Assembly: GCA_015679245.1 (NCBI GenBank)
Contig: CP064953.1
Location: 1,426,001 to 1,490,000, forward strand
Direction of reading: 5' to 3'
Origin: Actinomycetaceae bacterium zg-1166
GTDB lineage: Bacteria > Actinomycetota > Actinomycetes > Actinomycetales > Actinomycetaceae
Length of the DNA: 64,000 nucleotides
Under the pieces are notes generated by a model. It was not told the DNA's origin. It ran no database searches and worked only from the letters and a program-made list of their open reading frames with translations. Below, piece after piece: positions 55,770 to 64,000 of this stretch (positions are counted from its first letter, which is position 1; each line of letters starts with the position of its first letter). Both the position numbers and the translations under genes were made by a program.

Positions 55770-57185
55770 ATGGCAATACTTGCACTTGACCAAGGTACAT
55801 CAGGATCAAAAGCGCTTGTCGTCGATGACGAAGGCATCCACGCAGTAGCCGAAATTCCTCTCCATCCTCACTATCTCCCAGGAGGAGGTGTGGAGCAGGA
55901 TCCTCACGAACTCCTTGATTCTCTCTTTAACGCAGGAAAGGAAGCAGTAGTTAAAGCCGGAAAGAAGATCGACGGTGTAGCTCTAGCAAACCAAGGGGAA
56001 ACCATTCTCGCGTGGGATCCCACTACAGGTGAACCACTGACGACATGTATCGTGTGGCAAGATCGACGCGCAGAATCTGTTGTTGAACGCCTGCGCGAGC
56101 ATTCCGACTTTATTCACGAACGAACAGCTCTTGTGCTCGATTCGTATTTCACGGCACCGAAGATGACATGGTTACGTGAAAACCTCACATGCGAGGGAGT
56201 TGTCACAACGACGGACACATGGATCGCCTACAAGCTCACCGGCGAATTTGTCACAGACACGTCAACAGCTTCGCGTTCTCTTCTCCTTGACATTGACTCC
56301 GTGACATGGAACAAGGAATTGCTGAATATTTTCAATCTAGAGAATGAAGAACTCCCACGTATTGTCGCATCCGACGAAATTATTGGGATGACGAAAGAAT
56401 TTGGTGACGAGATTCCGGTGGGTGGCCTAATCGTCGATCAACAGGCGGCTCTCTTCGCAGAAAGTTGCCTTAACCGAGGCGAAGGTAAGTGCACCTACGG
56501 AACCGGCGCTTTCATTCTCATGAATGTAGGCGAGAAGGCTCCCCGATTTTCCAACGGTCTAACTACGTCGGTGGCGTGGACTCTGCGCGGGCGTACACAG
56601 TACTGCGCGGATGGACAGGTGTACACCGCAGCATCAGCCGTGCGCTGGATGCGCGACATGGATATTATCCCCGCACCTGAAGCGATGGATAAACTTGCGG
56701 CTCCCTCCTCTGGTGGCGTTATCTGTGGCCCTTCCTTTGCTGGCCTTGCTGCTCCGTGGTGGCGCCCTGAAGCCGGTGCCTTCCTTACGGGGATGAAACT
56801 TGCCACGAACAAACCGCAGATCATTCGTTCCATTCTTGAGGGAATTGCTGCTCAGATCGCTCATTTAAGCCGAATGATGTGCGAGGAAATGAAAATTTCG
56901 CGCGAGAGGCTCCGCGTCGATGGCGGTCTGACAAAATGCCATACACTCATGCAGATCCAATCAGATCTCCTACAGGTCCGGGTAGAAACATATCCTTCTG
57001 CACACGCAACGGCATTGGGTGCAGCCGCAGCCATGCGCCTTGCTCTCAATTCAGAGTTGTCGGTGGAAGAAGGGCCTTTCCCTTGGCACGCAGCCGCTTG
57101 CTACGAGCCTGCAATTAGTGACGACGAAGCTCAGAAATTCCTTGAGCGTTGGCTTGCAGCAGTCGAAGCGAACATGGAGTTCTGA
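55770..57185 (+). CDS. FGGY kinase, glycerol-kinase-like with altered substrate site
   Basis: 471 residues, about 30 shorter than GlpK. It opens MAILALDQGTSGSKALVV. Relative to E. coli GlpK, the substrate contacts are partly kept: Tyr135 (DSYFTAPK), Asp245 (VDQQAALF) and Phe270 (TYGTGAFILMN). However, the Arg83 of N-Q-R-E-T is Gly here (NQGET). The ADP site DGGLTKCHTLMQIQSDLLQ is intact. It probably phosphorylates a polyol or related compound other than, or in addition to, glycerol. It lies between DeoR and EutH genes, two bases from the latter. Confidence 0.87.
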   Translation: MAILALDQGTSGSKALVVDDEGIHAVAEIPLHPHYLPGGGVEQDPHELLDSLFNAGKEAVVKAGKKIDGVALANQGETILAWDPTTGEPLTTCIVWQDRRAESVVERLREHSDFIHERTALVLDSYFTAPKMTWLRENLTCEGVVTTTDTWIAYKLTGEFVTDTSTASRSLLLDIDSVTWNKELLNIFNLENEELPRIVASDEIIGMTKEFGDEIPVGGLIVDQQAALFAESCLNRGEGKCTYGTGAFILMNVGEKAPRFSNGLTTSVAWTLRGRTQYCADGQVYTAASAVRWMRDMDIIPAPEAMDKLAAPSSGGVICGPSFAGLAAPWWRPEAGAFLTGMKLATNKPQIIRSILEGIAAQIAHLSRMMCEEMKISRERLRVDGGLTKCHTLMQIQSDLLQVRVETYPSAHATALGAAAAMRLALNSELSVEEGPFPWHAAACYEPAISDDEAQKFLERWLAAVEANMEF

Positions 57186-57186
57186 C

Positions 57187-58326
57187 ATGAGCATTAACGA
57201 AATGATCGTCGTGCTCATGGCGGTATTTGTTCTCATTGCCGCTGCTGATCGAGCACTAGGAGACAGGTGTGGGCTCGGCAGAAAACTTGAAGAAGGATTC
57301 GAAACATTCGGTCCTCTTGCCCTCTCAATGGTAGGTATGGTTTCCCTCGCGCCGATTCTTGCGAAAGTACTCAACCCAGTCGTTGTGCCGGTATATAAGT
57401 TCCTTGGAGCAGATCCGGCGATGTTCGCTGGAACACTACTCGCTAACGACATGGGTGGCTATCCACTCGCACTCGAAATGGCACAAAGCAACGACGCGGC
57501 GATGCTTGCTGGCACAATCCTCGCGGCAATGCTCGGATGCACAGTCGTATTTACGATCCCTGTTGGTCTGGGAATCGTCGAGGAAGAAAATCGTCCAGAG
57601 TTTGCGCTAGGCGTACTCGTGGGTGTGGTAACTATTCCATTAGGCGTCTTTGTTGGCGGGCTCGTCGCCGGATACAACATCGGCATGATTCTGGCAAATC
57701 TCGTACCAATTATCATTGCGGCTTTGCTCATCGCTTTCGGATTGTGGAAATTCCCTGATGCTATGACGAAGGGTTTTCTTGTTTTCGGGAAATTCCTCGT
57801 TGCAATTATTTCTCTCGCGTTGGGAATCGGAACATTCGAGCAGCTCACCGGATGGAAAATCATGCCCACTGGGTGGGAACTCGCTCCAGTTATGGACGGA
57901 ATGGAAATCGTTGCAGGAATTTGCCTCTTCCTCGCTGGCGCATTCCCACTCATGCATCTCATCGTCAAGGTAGGTGCGAAGCCACTTGGCGCCTTCGGGC
58001 GGCTTATGGGAATTAACGAGGTAGCTTCCGGCGGCCTTATCGTATCGCTTGCTAATGCTATCCCTACCTTTCAAATGATGAAGGATATGGATAAACGCGG
58101 CATCTTTATCAATACCGCATGGGCAGTCTCGGCGATGGCAATTCTGGGTGACCATCTAGGTTTCACAGCAGGAGTAGCACCCCGCATGATCGTGCCGATG
58201 ATGGTGGGCAAGTTCATCGCTGCACTCTCCGCGATAGCAGTTGCATATCTTATTAGCCGGAAGAAATATCCTGCTGCGAATACCCGCATTAGTACCACTA
58301 CTTCGGAGGCGGCTGCTAGGGATTAA
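57187..58326 (+). CDS. eutH: EutH-family transporter
   Basis: 379 residues with about ten hydrophobic segments. GLGRKLEEGFETFGPLALSMVG near the N-terminus, LANDMGGYPLA and SGGLIVSLANAIPTF are the conserved EutH blocks. EutH imports ethanolamine in enteric bacteria. No ethanolamine ammonia-lyase, microcompartment or aldehyde dehydrogenase genes are nearby; instead it is embedded among a kinase and GlpA-like genes. Substrate is therefore open. GGAG inside the kinase's last codons serves as ribosome-binding site. Confidence 0.9.
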   Translation: MSINEMIVVLMAVFVLIAAADRALGDRCGLGRKLEEGFETFGPLALSMVGMVSLAPILAKVLNPVVVPVYKFLGADPAMFAGTLLANDMGGYPLALEMAQSNDAAMLAGTILAAMLGCTVVFTIPVGLGIVEEENRPEFALGVLVGVVTIPLGVFVGGLVAGYNIGMILANLVPIIIAALLIAFGLWKFPDAMTKGFLVFGKFLVAIISLALGIGTFEQLTGWKIMPTGWELAPVMDGMEIVAGICLFLAGAFPLMHLIVKVGAKPLGAFGRLMGINEVASGGLIVSLANAIPTFQMMKDMDKRGIFINTAWAVSAMAILGDHLGFTAGVAPRMIVPMMVGKFIAALSAIAVAYLISRKKYPAANTRISTTTSEAAARD

Positions 58327-58376
58327 AACAACACTCGTTGGTCATTGGACAATATTTTGGAAATCGAGGAGAACTC

Positions 58377-59771
58377 ATGACAACACGACGATGTGAGTTT
58401 GCCGTCATCGGTGCGGGCGTAGTCGGTAGTGCCATCGCACGAACGATAGCGGGTAGTCGCTATCGCGTGGCTCTACTTGACTCACGTGCAGAAGTTTGCG
58501 GTGGCACATCAAAGGCGAACACAGCAATTCTTCACACCGGATATGATGCGCAACCAGGAACACTTGAAGCAAAACTCGTAGCTCGTGGTTATAAACTGAC
58601 ATACGAGTATTGCAAGAAAACAGGAATATCCGTAGAAAAAACGGGAGCAATTCTCGTTGCCTGGGATGAAGAGCAGAAGAAGTCGCTCACCGGGCTCCAA
58701 CATAAAGCTGAACTCAACGGATACACGCGCACACGAATCATGACACCTGACGAGGTGTACACAGCACTTCCCGCCCTTGGCCCAGGCGCAACAGGTGGTC
58801 TCGAAGTGCCCGACGAATCCATCATCGATCCTTGGTCGGTTCCCCTGGCATACGCCACCGATGCTGTGAATCGCGGATGCGAACTCATCCTCAATTGCAC
58901 AGTCAAGGGAATAGACATCGATGAGAAGGTGACAATACTTCACACGTCAACCGGCGATATCGAAACCGAGTGGGTCATCAATGCCGCCGGACTTGGTGGC
59001 GACGATATCGATCGTGCGTTCGGTTTCGATCGACTCGTCGTGACACCTCGCCGTGGTGAGCTCCTTGTTTACGACAAGCTCACAGCACCAATGGCACCGA
59101 AGATTGTCCTAGCCGCACCATCGAAGGTAGGGAAAGGTGTTCTCATTAGTCCAACGATTTTTGGCAATACAATGCTTGGCCCTACCGCCGATGACATTGA
59201 GGACAAAACAGATACAGGTACGAGCGAATCAGGCTTCAACTTCCTCACACACAAGGGGTCGAAGATTATGCCCGCACTTCTCACCCAAGAAGTAACCGCC
59301 GCATATGCGGGTTTACGAGCCGCACATAACCAACCGGATTACCTCATCGAAGCAGAAGCAACTAAGCGCTATCTCATCGCAGGAGCGATCCGCTCAACCG
59401 GGCTTACCTCCGCTATCGCAGTTGCTGAATACGTCGGTGACATGCTGAGCACTCTCGGCTTCGACATGAGCGAGCGAGAGTCGCTACCGCCTGCGCCAAC
59501 AATGCCTCCACTCGGGGAACGCTTTCAGCGCCCATTCGCAAACGAAGCACTTATCGAGAAAGATCCCGAATACGGTGAAATGATGTGTTTTTGTGAGCGC
59601 GTCACTAAGGGGGAAATTCGAGATTCTCTCGAATCGGTGATTCCAGCTCGAAGTCTCGAAGGGATTCGTCGTCGAACCCGTGCCATGAATGGACGGTGCC
59701 AAGGATTCTTTTGCGGCGCAAAGGTCAAAGCCTACTTTGATGAGCACTCACGAGAGGAAAGCGACACATGA
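58377..59771 (+). CDS. GlpA-like FAD-dependent dehydrogenase with [2Fe-2S] BFD domain
   Basis: 464 residues. FAVIGAGVVGSAIARTI binds FAD, GGTSKANTAILHTGYDA and the DAO-type core follow, and the C-terminal 70 residues are a BFD-type iron-sulfur domain (CFCERVT, then GRCQGFFC). This matches the two-part GlpA of anaerobic glycerol-3-phosphate dehydrogenases found in many Firmicutes and Actinobacteria. It would oxidise the phosphorylated product of the kinase. The start ATG follows GAGGAG; the stop overlaps the next start by four bases. Confidence 0.9.
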   Translation: MTTRRCEFAVIGAGVVGSAIARTIAGSRYRVALLDSRAEVCGGTSKANTAILHTGYDAQPGTLEAKLVARGYKLTYEYCKKTGISVEKTGAILVAWDEEQKKSLTGLQHKAELNGYTRTRIMTPDEVYTALPALGPGATGGLEVPDESIIDPWSVPLAYATDAVNRGCELILNCTVKGIDIDEKVTILHTSTGDIETEWVINAAGLGGDDIDRAFGFDRLVVTPRRGELLVYDKLTAPMAPKIVLAAPSKVGKGVLISPTIFGNTMLGPTADDIEDKTDTGTSESGFNFLTHKGSKIMPALLTQEVTAAYAGLRAAHNQPDYLIEAEATKRYLIAGAIRSTGLTSAIAVAEYVGDMLSTLGFDMSERESLPPAPTMPPLGERFQRPFANEALIEKDPEYGEMMCFCERVTKGEIRDSLESVIPARSLEGIRRRTRAMNGRCQGFFCGAKVKAYFDEHSREESDT

Positions 59772-61036
59772 CTCAGACAGACCCAACTCGCATAAAACAT
59801 GACGTTCATGTCAAGGTGGCTATCGTCGGAGGTGGTCCTGCAGGACTGAGTGCGGCACGCATACTCGGCAAGCAACTCGGATCCGATGTGCTCGTCATTG
59901 AGCGCGAATCAGATCTCGGTGGAATCCCACGTCACGCTGACCATCCTGGATACGGTATTCGCGACCGCAAGTCGTTCATGAGTGGACCGGCGTACGCCCG
60001 CGTCCTCGCCCGTGAAGCACGAGATGCTGGAGTGAGCATATGGACAAACGCTCAGGTCACGCACTGGGCTGATCGTGGCGTCCTCAACGTCACAACGCGC
60101 TCAGGAATTGCACGAGTCTACGCCGACGCTATTGTGCTGGCAACTGGTGCGCGCGAACGCCCACGAAGTGCCCGTATGGTGTGGGGTGACCGACCTGTCG
60201 GCGTGTACACCACGGGGCAATTGCAGCAGCTTGTGCATCTGAACCACGACACAGTAGGTAGGAAGGCTGTGATCGTCGGTGCCGAACTCGTATCCTGGTC
60301 GGCAGCACTCACATTGAAAAAATCGGGCTGTCGCATCCAGGCACTTATCTCACGCTTCCCCGCATCGGAGTCGTACGCCCTGTTCCGTAGGGTCGGATCC
60401 ATATTCTTTGGCACATCAGTGGTCAAGGAATCGACAGTCGTAGCTGTCTACGGCAAATCTCGCGTCGAAGCTGTCGAGATAGAGAATATTCGCACAGGTG
60501 AAAGACGCAGGATTCCTTGCGACACGGTTATTTTTAGTGGCGACTGGATTCCAGATTATGAGCTGGCCTGGCAGGCGGGTGTGAAGATCGACGATGTCAC
60601 TGGCTCACCCATCGTCACTAACACGATGATGACATCGCAGCCGGGTCTTTTCAGTGTAGGTAACCTCAACCATCCGGTGGAGACAGCAGATGTTGTCGCA
60701 CTCGAAGGACGCGAAGTTGCTCAGCGCGTCCTCGAATACCTTGCCGGAAAGCTCAGCAGTGGCAACTCCATCAAGGTGAGCGCAGGCGGTGCCCTCACGT
60801 GGATTTATCCGCACATGTATCAACCTACCGGACCTCGAATCACCCGCAGAAAACTCATCGGATGGGTTAATCGGTTTATTTCTTTCCCCACAGTCGAGGT
60901 GCGCCAGAGTGGAGTCTTATTGGCCTCGGCGCGGCTTCCGTGGCCAGCAGCACCAGGTCGAGTATTCCGTATCCCCGATAAGGTATTGCGGCACGTTCGC
61001 GCCGATCGAGGCGAGATATCCGTGACAGTTCGCTAA
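59768..61036 (+). CDS. FAD/NAD(P)-dependent oxidoreductase (GlpB/HcnB-like partner)
   Basis: 422 residues. VAIVGGGPAGLSAARILG (FAD site), VIERESDLGGIPRHADHPGYG, ATGARERPRSARMVWGDRP and a second dinucleotide loop AVIVGAELVSW are typical of the pyridine-nucleotide oxidoreductases that pair with GlpA-like subunits and with HcnB. It probably passes electrons from the dehydrogenase to NAD(P)+ or another carrier. The small DUF1667 subunit that often completes this set is not present downstream. Confidence 0.88.
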   Translation: MTQTDPTRIKHDVHVKVAIVGGGPAGLSAARILGKQLGSDVLVIERESDLGGIPRHADHPGYGIRDRKSFMSGPAYARVLAREARDAGVSIWTNAQVTHWADRGVLNVTTRSGIARVYADAIVLATGARERPRSARMVWGDRPVGVYTTGQLQQLVHLNHDTVGRKAVIVGAELVSWSAALTLKKSGCRIQALISRFPASESYALFRRVGSIFFGTSVVKESTVVAVYGKSRVEAVEIENIRTGERRRIPCDTVIFSGDWIPDYELAWQAGVKIDDVTGSPIVTNTMMTSQPGLFSVGNLNHPVETADVVALEGREVAQRVLEYLAGKLSSGNSIKVSAGGALTWIYPHMYQPTGPRITRRKLIGWVNRFISFPTVEVRQSGVLLASARLPWPAAPGRVFRIPDKVLRHVRADRGEISVTVR

Positions 61037-61047
61037 GTTTCGATAGA

Positions 61048-61087
61048 GAGGTGGGTGGGATGTCAATTCAGATATCCCACCCACCTC
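61048..61087. terminator. Bidirectional terminator after the EutH operon
   Basis: GAGGTGGGTGGGAT and ATCCCACCCACCTC form a perfect 14-bp stem with a 12-base loop between convergent genes. Confidence 0.8.
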
Positions 61088-61173
61088 GTGATCTACGCAA
61101 CGCTCACCCCGTAGCTGTGAAGCTCGGGTGAGAGGCGAAGATTTCTTGCGCTGGCTTATCTCATCGCAGCTCT

Positions 61174-64000
61174 TCACTTGCCTTGCGCATCGAGCTCCGC
61201 CTGGGCAGCGAGAGCTTGCTCAATTGCGCTTTGTAAAGCCTTCTGCGCTTCGCCATAGGCTGCCCAGTTACCGCTTGACAGTGCAGAGTTTGCGTCGCTG
61301 AGAGCTTTCTGTGCTGCGCCCAGTGAGGAGTTAAGGCGTTCACGGGGCGTACCTGTGACAGTACTACTCCCCTTGCCTTCCATCGGTTCGGCCGGTGTGC
61401 TCGTCGAATTATTACTCGGAGAAGCCGCTGAGGAATCAACACTGCCTTCTGAAGCCGCAGTGTCACTTCCAGATGCCTCGTTGTTCAAACCATTGACAAT
61501 CTCCGACTCAGAAACCGGCGTATCGTCCTTCTGGATGTTGGCATCACCTGCCTGAGCGCCTGAATCACCACCGAAGGTCTGGTTGAGTGCCTCATCCAAG
61601 GTAGGTGCGAAACCAATCTTATTGCCGTCTCCAAAGGCAGTAAGTACATACTGCACCAAGGGATACTTTGTTCCAGTAGAGGCACTCACATAGACGGGCT
61701 GCACATAGAGCAAGCCGCCGCCCACAGGAAGAGTGAGGAGATTGCCCATCGTCACCGTAGTTCCACCCTGGCGCAAAAGGTTGAGGTTACGTGAAACTGA
61801 CGAGTCAGTAAGGAAATTGTTCTGTGCCTGGCCAGGACCTGGAACCGTGGCGTCACGAGGAAGCTCAAGCAGACGCAGTTTGCCGTAGCCTTCGCGTACC
61901 TTTCCTGGCTCACTTCCAGCGTTAGAATCCACTGCCAAGAAGCCTGTCATCACGTTGCGCTTGGTGGTTCCACCCGGCACGAAGCCCGTGGTCAAGGAGA
62001 ACTGCGCCGATTCCTGCCCTGGCATCTGGAGAGTGAGATAGTAGGGCGGCTGTTGCTCGGTGGCTGCATTCTCGCCTTCAGTTCGCCCGCCCCTTTCGGT
62101 AGGTTCATTTGGCACGTTCCAGAAATCGCCACCTGAATAGAAGGCAGACGCATCCGTGACGTGGTACTTCGTCAAAAGCGTACGCTGTATCTTGAACAAG
62201 CCTTCGGGGTAGCGCACATGCGCCATGAGGTCACCCGACATATTCTCCACATCAGTGAGCATTCCGGGAAAGATCTTGTCCCACGCTTTGAGAATTGGAT
62301 CTTGCGAATCCCAGGCGAAGAGTTTGACCGAGCCGTCATAGGCATCCACCACGGCCTTGACCGAATTACGCACGTAATTCACTTCATCGTCGGTGGAGTA
62401 GGCTACCCCACGCGACTGTGCATCCTCGGTGGCATTGGAGAGCGAGGTACGCGCCGAATACGGGTAATTATTCGAGGTGGTGTACGCATCAATAATCCAT
62501 ACGAGACGCTTAGGCGTAGATGGATCCCCATCCATATCTACTACCGCAGGGTAGGCACGAGAATCGAGCGTTAAATACGGCGCCACTTTTGCCACGCGCA
62601 GCTGCGGATCACGATCGTAGAGGATTTGCGAAGAGGAAGTAACACGATCAGAGAAGAACATATCCGTAGAACGGAACTTGATCGCATACATAAACTTCTC
62701 AAAAACGTTAGAGAGTTTAGGGCCACCGTTGCCTGTATAGGTAGTAAATACCTGACCGGAGGGGGCTCCGTCGTCGGGATAATCAATCTCCCACGGTGAG
62801 GAACCTTCTGGAGCACCAACGATCGAGTACTCGGGAGATTTCTGCCCAAAGTACACGCGCGGTTCATAGTCACCCATTTCGCCCATGGAGGGAATATCAC
62901 GCTGGAAGAATACGGGAGCACCACGGTTCGTCGTCGTATTTCCGTAGGCTGCAGCAACACCGTAACCGTGCGTGTAAACAGTGTGGTCATTCACCCAGGT
63001 GCGTTGAGCTGAATCAAGACCCTCGGTGTTGAGTTCACGCACGGCAAGCACCGTATCGCGATCTGCATCACTGATCCGGTAGCGATCCACAGATAGCAGA
63101 TCTGTGAACTGGTAGTACTGGCGGTTCTGCTGGAGCTGATTGAAGGTGGGAGAGACGATCGTCGGATCGAGAAGGCGGATCTGCGTAGTAGTGTCCGCAT
63201 CCGAGCGCAACTGGCCTGCTTCAGCAGACGTCTTAGCTGTGTAATTGGTAGTTTCAACGTTGTCCAAACCATAGGCCTTGCGCGTGGCATCGATGTTGCG
63301 TTGGATGTACTCCGACTCCATCTCTACAGCGTTTGGATTCACGCGGAAGTTCTGGACGAGAGCGGGGTATATCCCAACGACGACGAGACTCGCCACAAGC
63401 CCCGAGGCAATACCTGTGAGAGCCAACTTCCACAAGGATTTCAACGCAGCGATGACGAAGAGCACAGCCACGAGGAGCGCCGCAATCGCGAGGATCGTGA
63501 GACCTGGGAGCGAAGCGTTGATGTCGGTGAAGGAAGCACCCGCAAATTTTCCGTTGTTGGCCAAGAGAAGATCGTAGCGACGAAGCCAGAAATTCGCTGC
63601 CGCAAGCACGCTAGCAATTGCTCCGAGGATACCGAAATGGAGGCGGGCGCGCCTGGCCAGAACAATACGTGAGCTCGCCGAGCTAAAACCACCGTAGAGG
63701 TAGTGACCTACCACAGCGAGAGCTGCTGAGATGATGAGCGCCATGATCGCGAGAGAGAGAAGGGAATGGAACACAGGCAGAGAAAAGACGTAGAAACCCA
63801 CGTCATTGCCAAATTCTGCGTCCGAGGTACCAAAAGCTGTGCGATGGAACCACGTGAGGTAGGTGCGCCACTCCGAAGCCAACGGGGCTCCAAAGACGAT
63901 CCCCGATCCTAGAAGGATTCCCAAAGTGAGGAGGATACGGTGGTTTTCGGCGATTTTGCGGTAGGGAGCTACTGCACGTCCAGGCTCAGCAGGATGCTTT
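61174..64000 (-). CDS. UPF0182 family membrane protein (5' end outside window)
   Basis: The frame is open from the right edge for 942 codons. Hydrophobic segments precede the block FGNDVGFYVFSLPVFHSL, and several more follow before a long extracytoplasmic domain (DVENMSGDLMAHVRYPEGLFKIQ, GGGLLYVQPVYVSA). The last 120 residues are a Ser/Ala/Gln-rich helical tail (EQALAAQAELDAQGK). UPF0182 proteins are near-universal in actinobacteria; the function is unknown. The first methionine-type codons inside the window are not the real start. Confidence 0.92.
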   Translation of the reverse strand, partial: KHPAEPGRAVAPYRKIAENHRILLTLGILLGSGIVFGAPLASEWRTYLTWFHRTAFGTSDAEFGNDVGFYVFSLPVFHSLLSLAIMALIISAALAVVGHYLYGGFSSASSRIVLARRARLHFGILGAIASVLAAANFWLRRYDLLLANNGKFAGASFTDINASLPGLTILAIAALLVAVLFVIAALKSLWKLALTGIASGLVASLVVVGIYPALVQNFRVNPNAVEMESEYIQRNIDATRKAYGLDNVETTNYTAKTSAEAGQLRSDADTTTQIRLLDPTIVSPTFNQLQQNRQYYQFTDLLSVDRYRISDADRDTVLAVRELNTEGLDSAQRTWVNDHTVYTHGYGVAAAYGNTTTNRGAPVFFQRDIPSMGEMGDYEPRVYFGQKSPEYSIVGAPEGSSPWEIDYPDDGAPSGQVFTTYTGNGGPKLSNVFEKFMYAIKFRSTDMFFSDRVTSSSQILYDRDPQLRVAKVAPYLTLDSRAYPAVVDMDGDPSTPKRLVWIIDAYTTSNNYPYSARTSLSNATEDAQSRGVAYSTDDEVNYVRNSVKAVVDAYDGSVKLFAWDSQDPILKAWDKIFPGMLTDVENMSGDLMAHVRYPEGLFKIQRTLLTKYHVTDASAFYSGGDFWNVPNEPTERGGRTEGENAATEQQPPYYLTLQMPGQESAQFSLTTGFVPGGTTKRNVMTGFLAVDSNAGSEPGKVREGYGKLRLLELPRDATVPGPGQAQNNFLTDSSVSRNLNLLRQGGTTVTMGNLLTLPVGGGLLYVQPVYVSASTGTKYPLVQYVLTAFGDGNKIGFAPTLDEALNQTFGGDSGAQAGDANIQKDDTPVSESEIVNGLNNEASGSDTAASEGSVDSSAASPSNNSTSTPAEPMEGKGSSTVTGTPRERLNSSLGAAQKALSDANSALSSGNWAAYGEAQKALQSAIEQALAAQAELDAQGK

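Noticed and set aside
57019-57186. Long N-terminal extension of EutH overlapping the kinase
   Set aside because: EutH similarity begins at MSINEMIVVLMAV with GGAG upstream; the extension is the kinase read out of frame.

Overview
The window comes from a mid-to-high G+C actinobacterium. Several features point to this: a WhiB regulator, a dnaK-grpE-dnaJ-hspR heat-shock operon with a HAIR-type HspR operator, a UPF0182 membrane protein, an LPxTG- and an LAxTG-type sortase substrate, and a DUF7059-type methyltransferase. Gene content and the many short intergenic tandem duplications suggest Actinomycetaceae (Arcanobacterium/Trueperella/Actinomyces relatives). This is inference from content; no 16S rRNA gene is present.

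Layout. (1) 1-5.4 kb: the N-terminal 580 codons of a large membrane glycosyltransferase, whiB, an inositol-monophosphatase-family enzyme and a methyltransferase. (2) 5.6-30.2 kb: a surface-polysaccharide locus. All four dTDP-L-rhamnose genes are present (rmlA, rmlD, rmlC, rmlB). With them are several glycosyltransferases, galE carrying a G9 tract, a DUF2304/GT2 pair, a winged-helix + CTP:phosphocholine cytidylyltransferase + choline kinase fusion followed by a LicB-type permease, a DUF2142 membrane protein, two rhamnan-synthesis-F proteins (one fused to a WbsX/GH99-like domain), a small coiled-coil protein and a Wzm/Wzt ABC exporter. The block ends with a secreted amidase carrying about 14 choline-binding-type repeats and a sortase-anchored nuclease. 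Together these predict an exported rhamnose-containing polymer decorated with phosphocholine and bound by at least one choline-binding hydrolase. The final LicD-type transferase is not in the window.

(3) 30.5-34.2 kb: rlmC, then an AT-rich patch with six 30-bp tandem repeats, a serine recombinase that has lost its catalytic N-terminus, and an intact Phd/Doc-type toxin-antitoxin pair; this is a decayed mobile element. (4) 34.5-37.3 kb: a PfkB kinase, ADP-ribosylglycohydrolase and GntR regulator, matching the E. coli yegV-yegU-yegW set without the transporter. (5) 37.7-43.7 kb: the heat-shock operon, a protein of unknown function and tRNA-Lys. (6) 44.2-50.3 kb: an L-xylulose-kinase-like enzyme with a sugar-phosphate epimerase-like partner, then a MacB/FtsX-type ABC exporter. 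(7) 50.9-54.2 kb: an LPLTG-anchored surface protein and a frameshifted IS481-type element beside initiator tRNA-Met.

(8) 54.9-61.1 kb: an operon of DeoR regulator, glycerol-kinase-like enzyme lacking the usual glycerol-binding arginine, EutH-family transporter, GlpA-like dehydrogenase with a BFD-type iron-sulfur domain, and a second FAD oxidoreductase. No ethanolamine lyase is present, so it looks like a catabolic route for an unassigned polyol-like substrate. (9) The right edge holds a UPF0182 protein whose N-terminus lies outside the window.

The observations most worth following up are the phosphocholine fusion enzyme within the rhamnose-polymer locus, the EutH/FGGY/GlpA operon with its altered kinase site, the G9 tract in galE, and the 30-bp repeat array.
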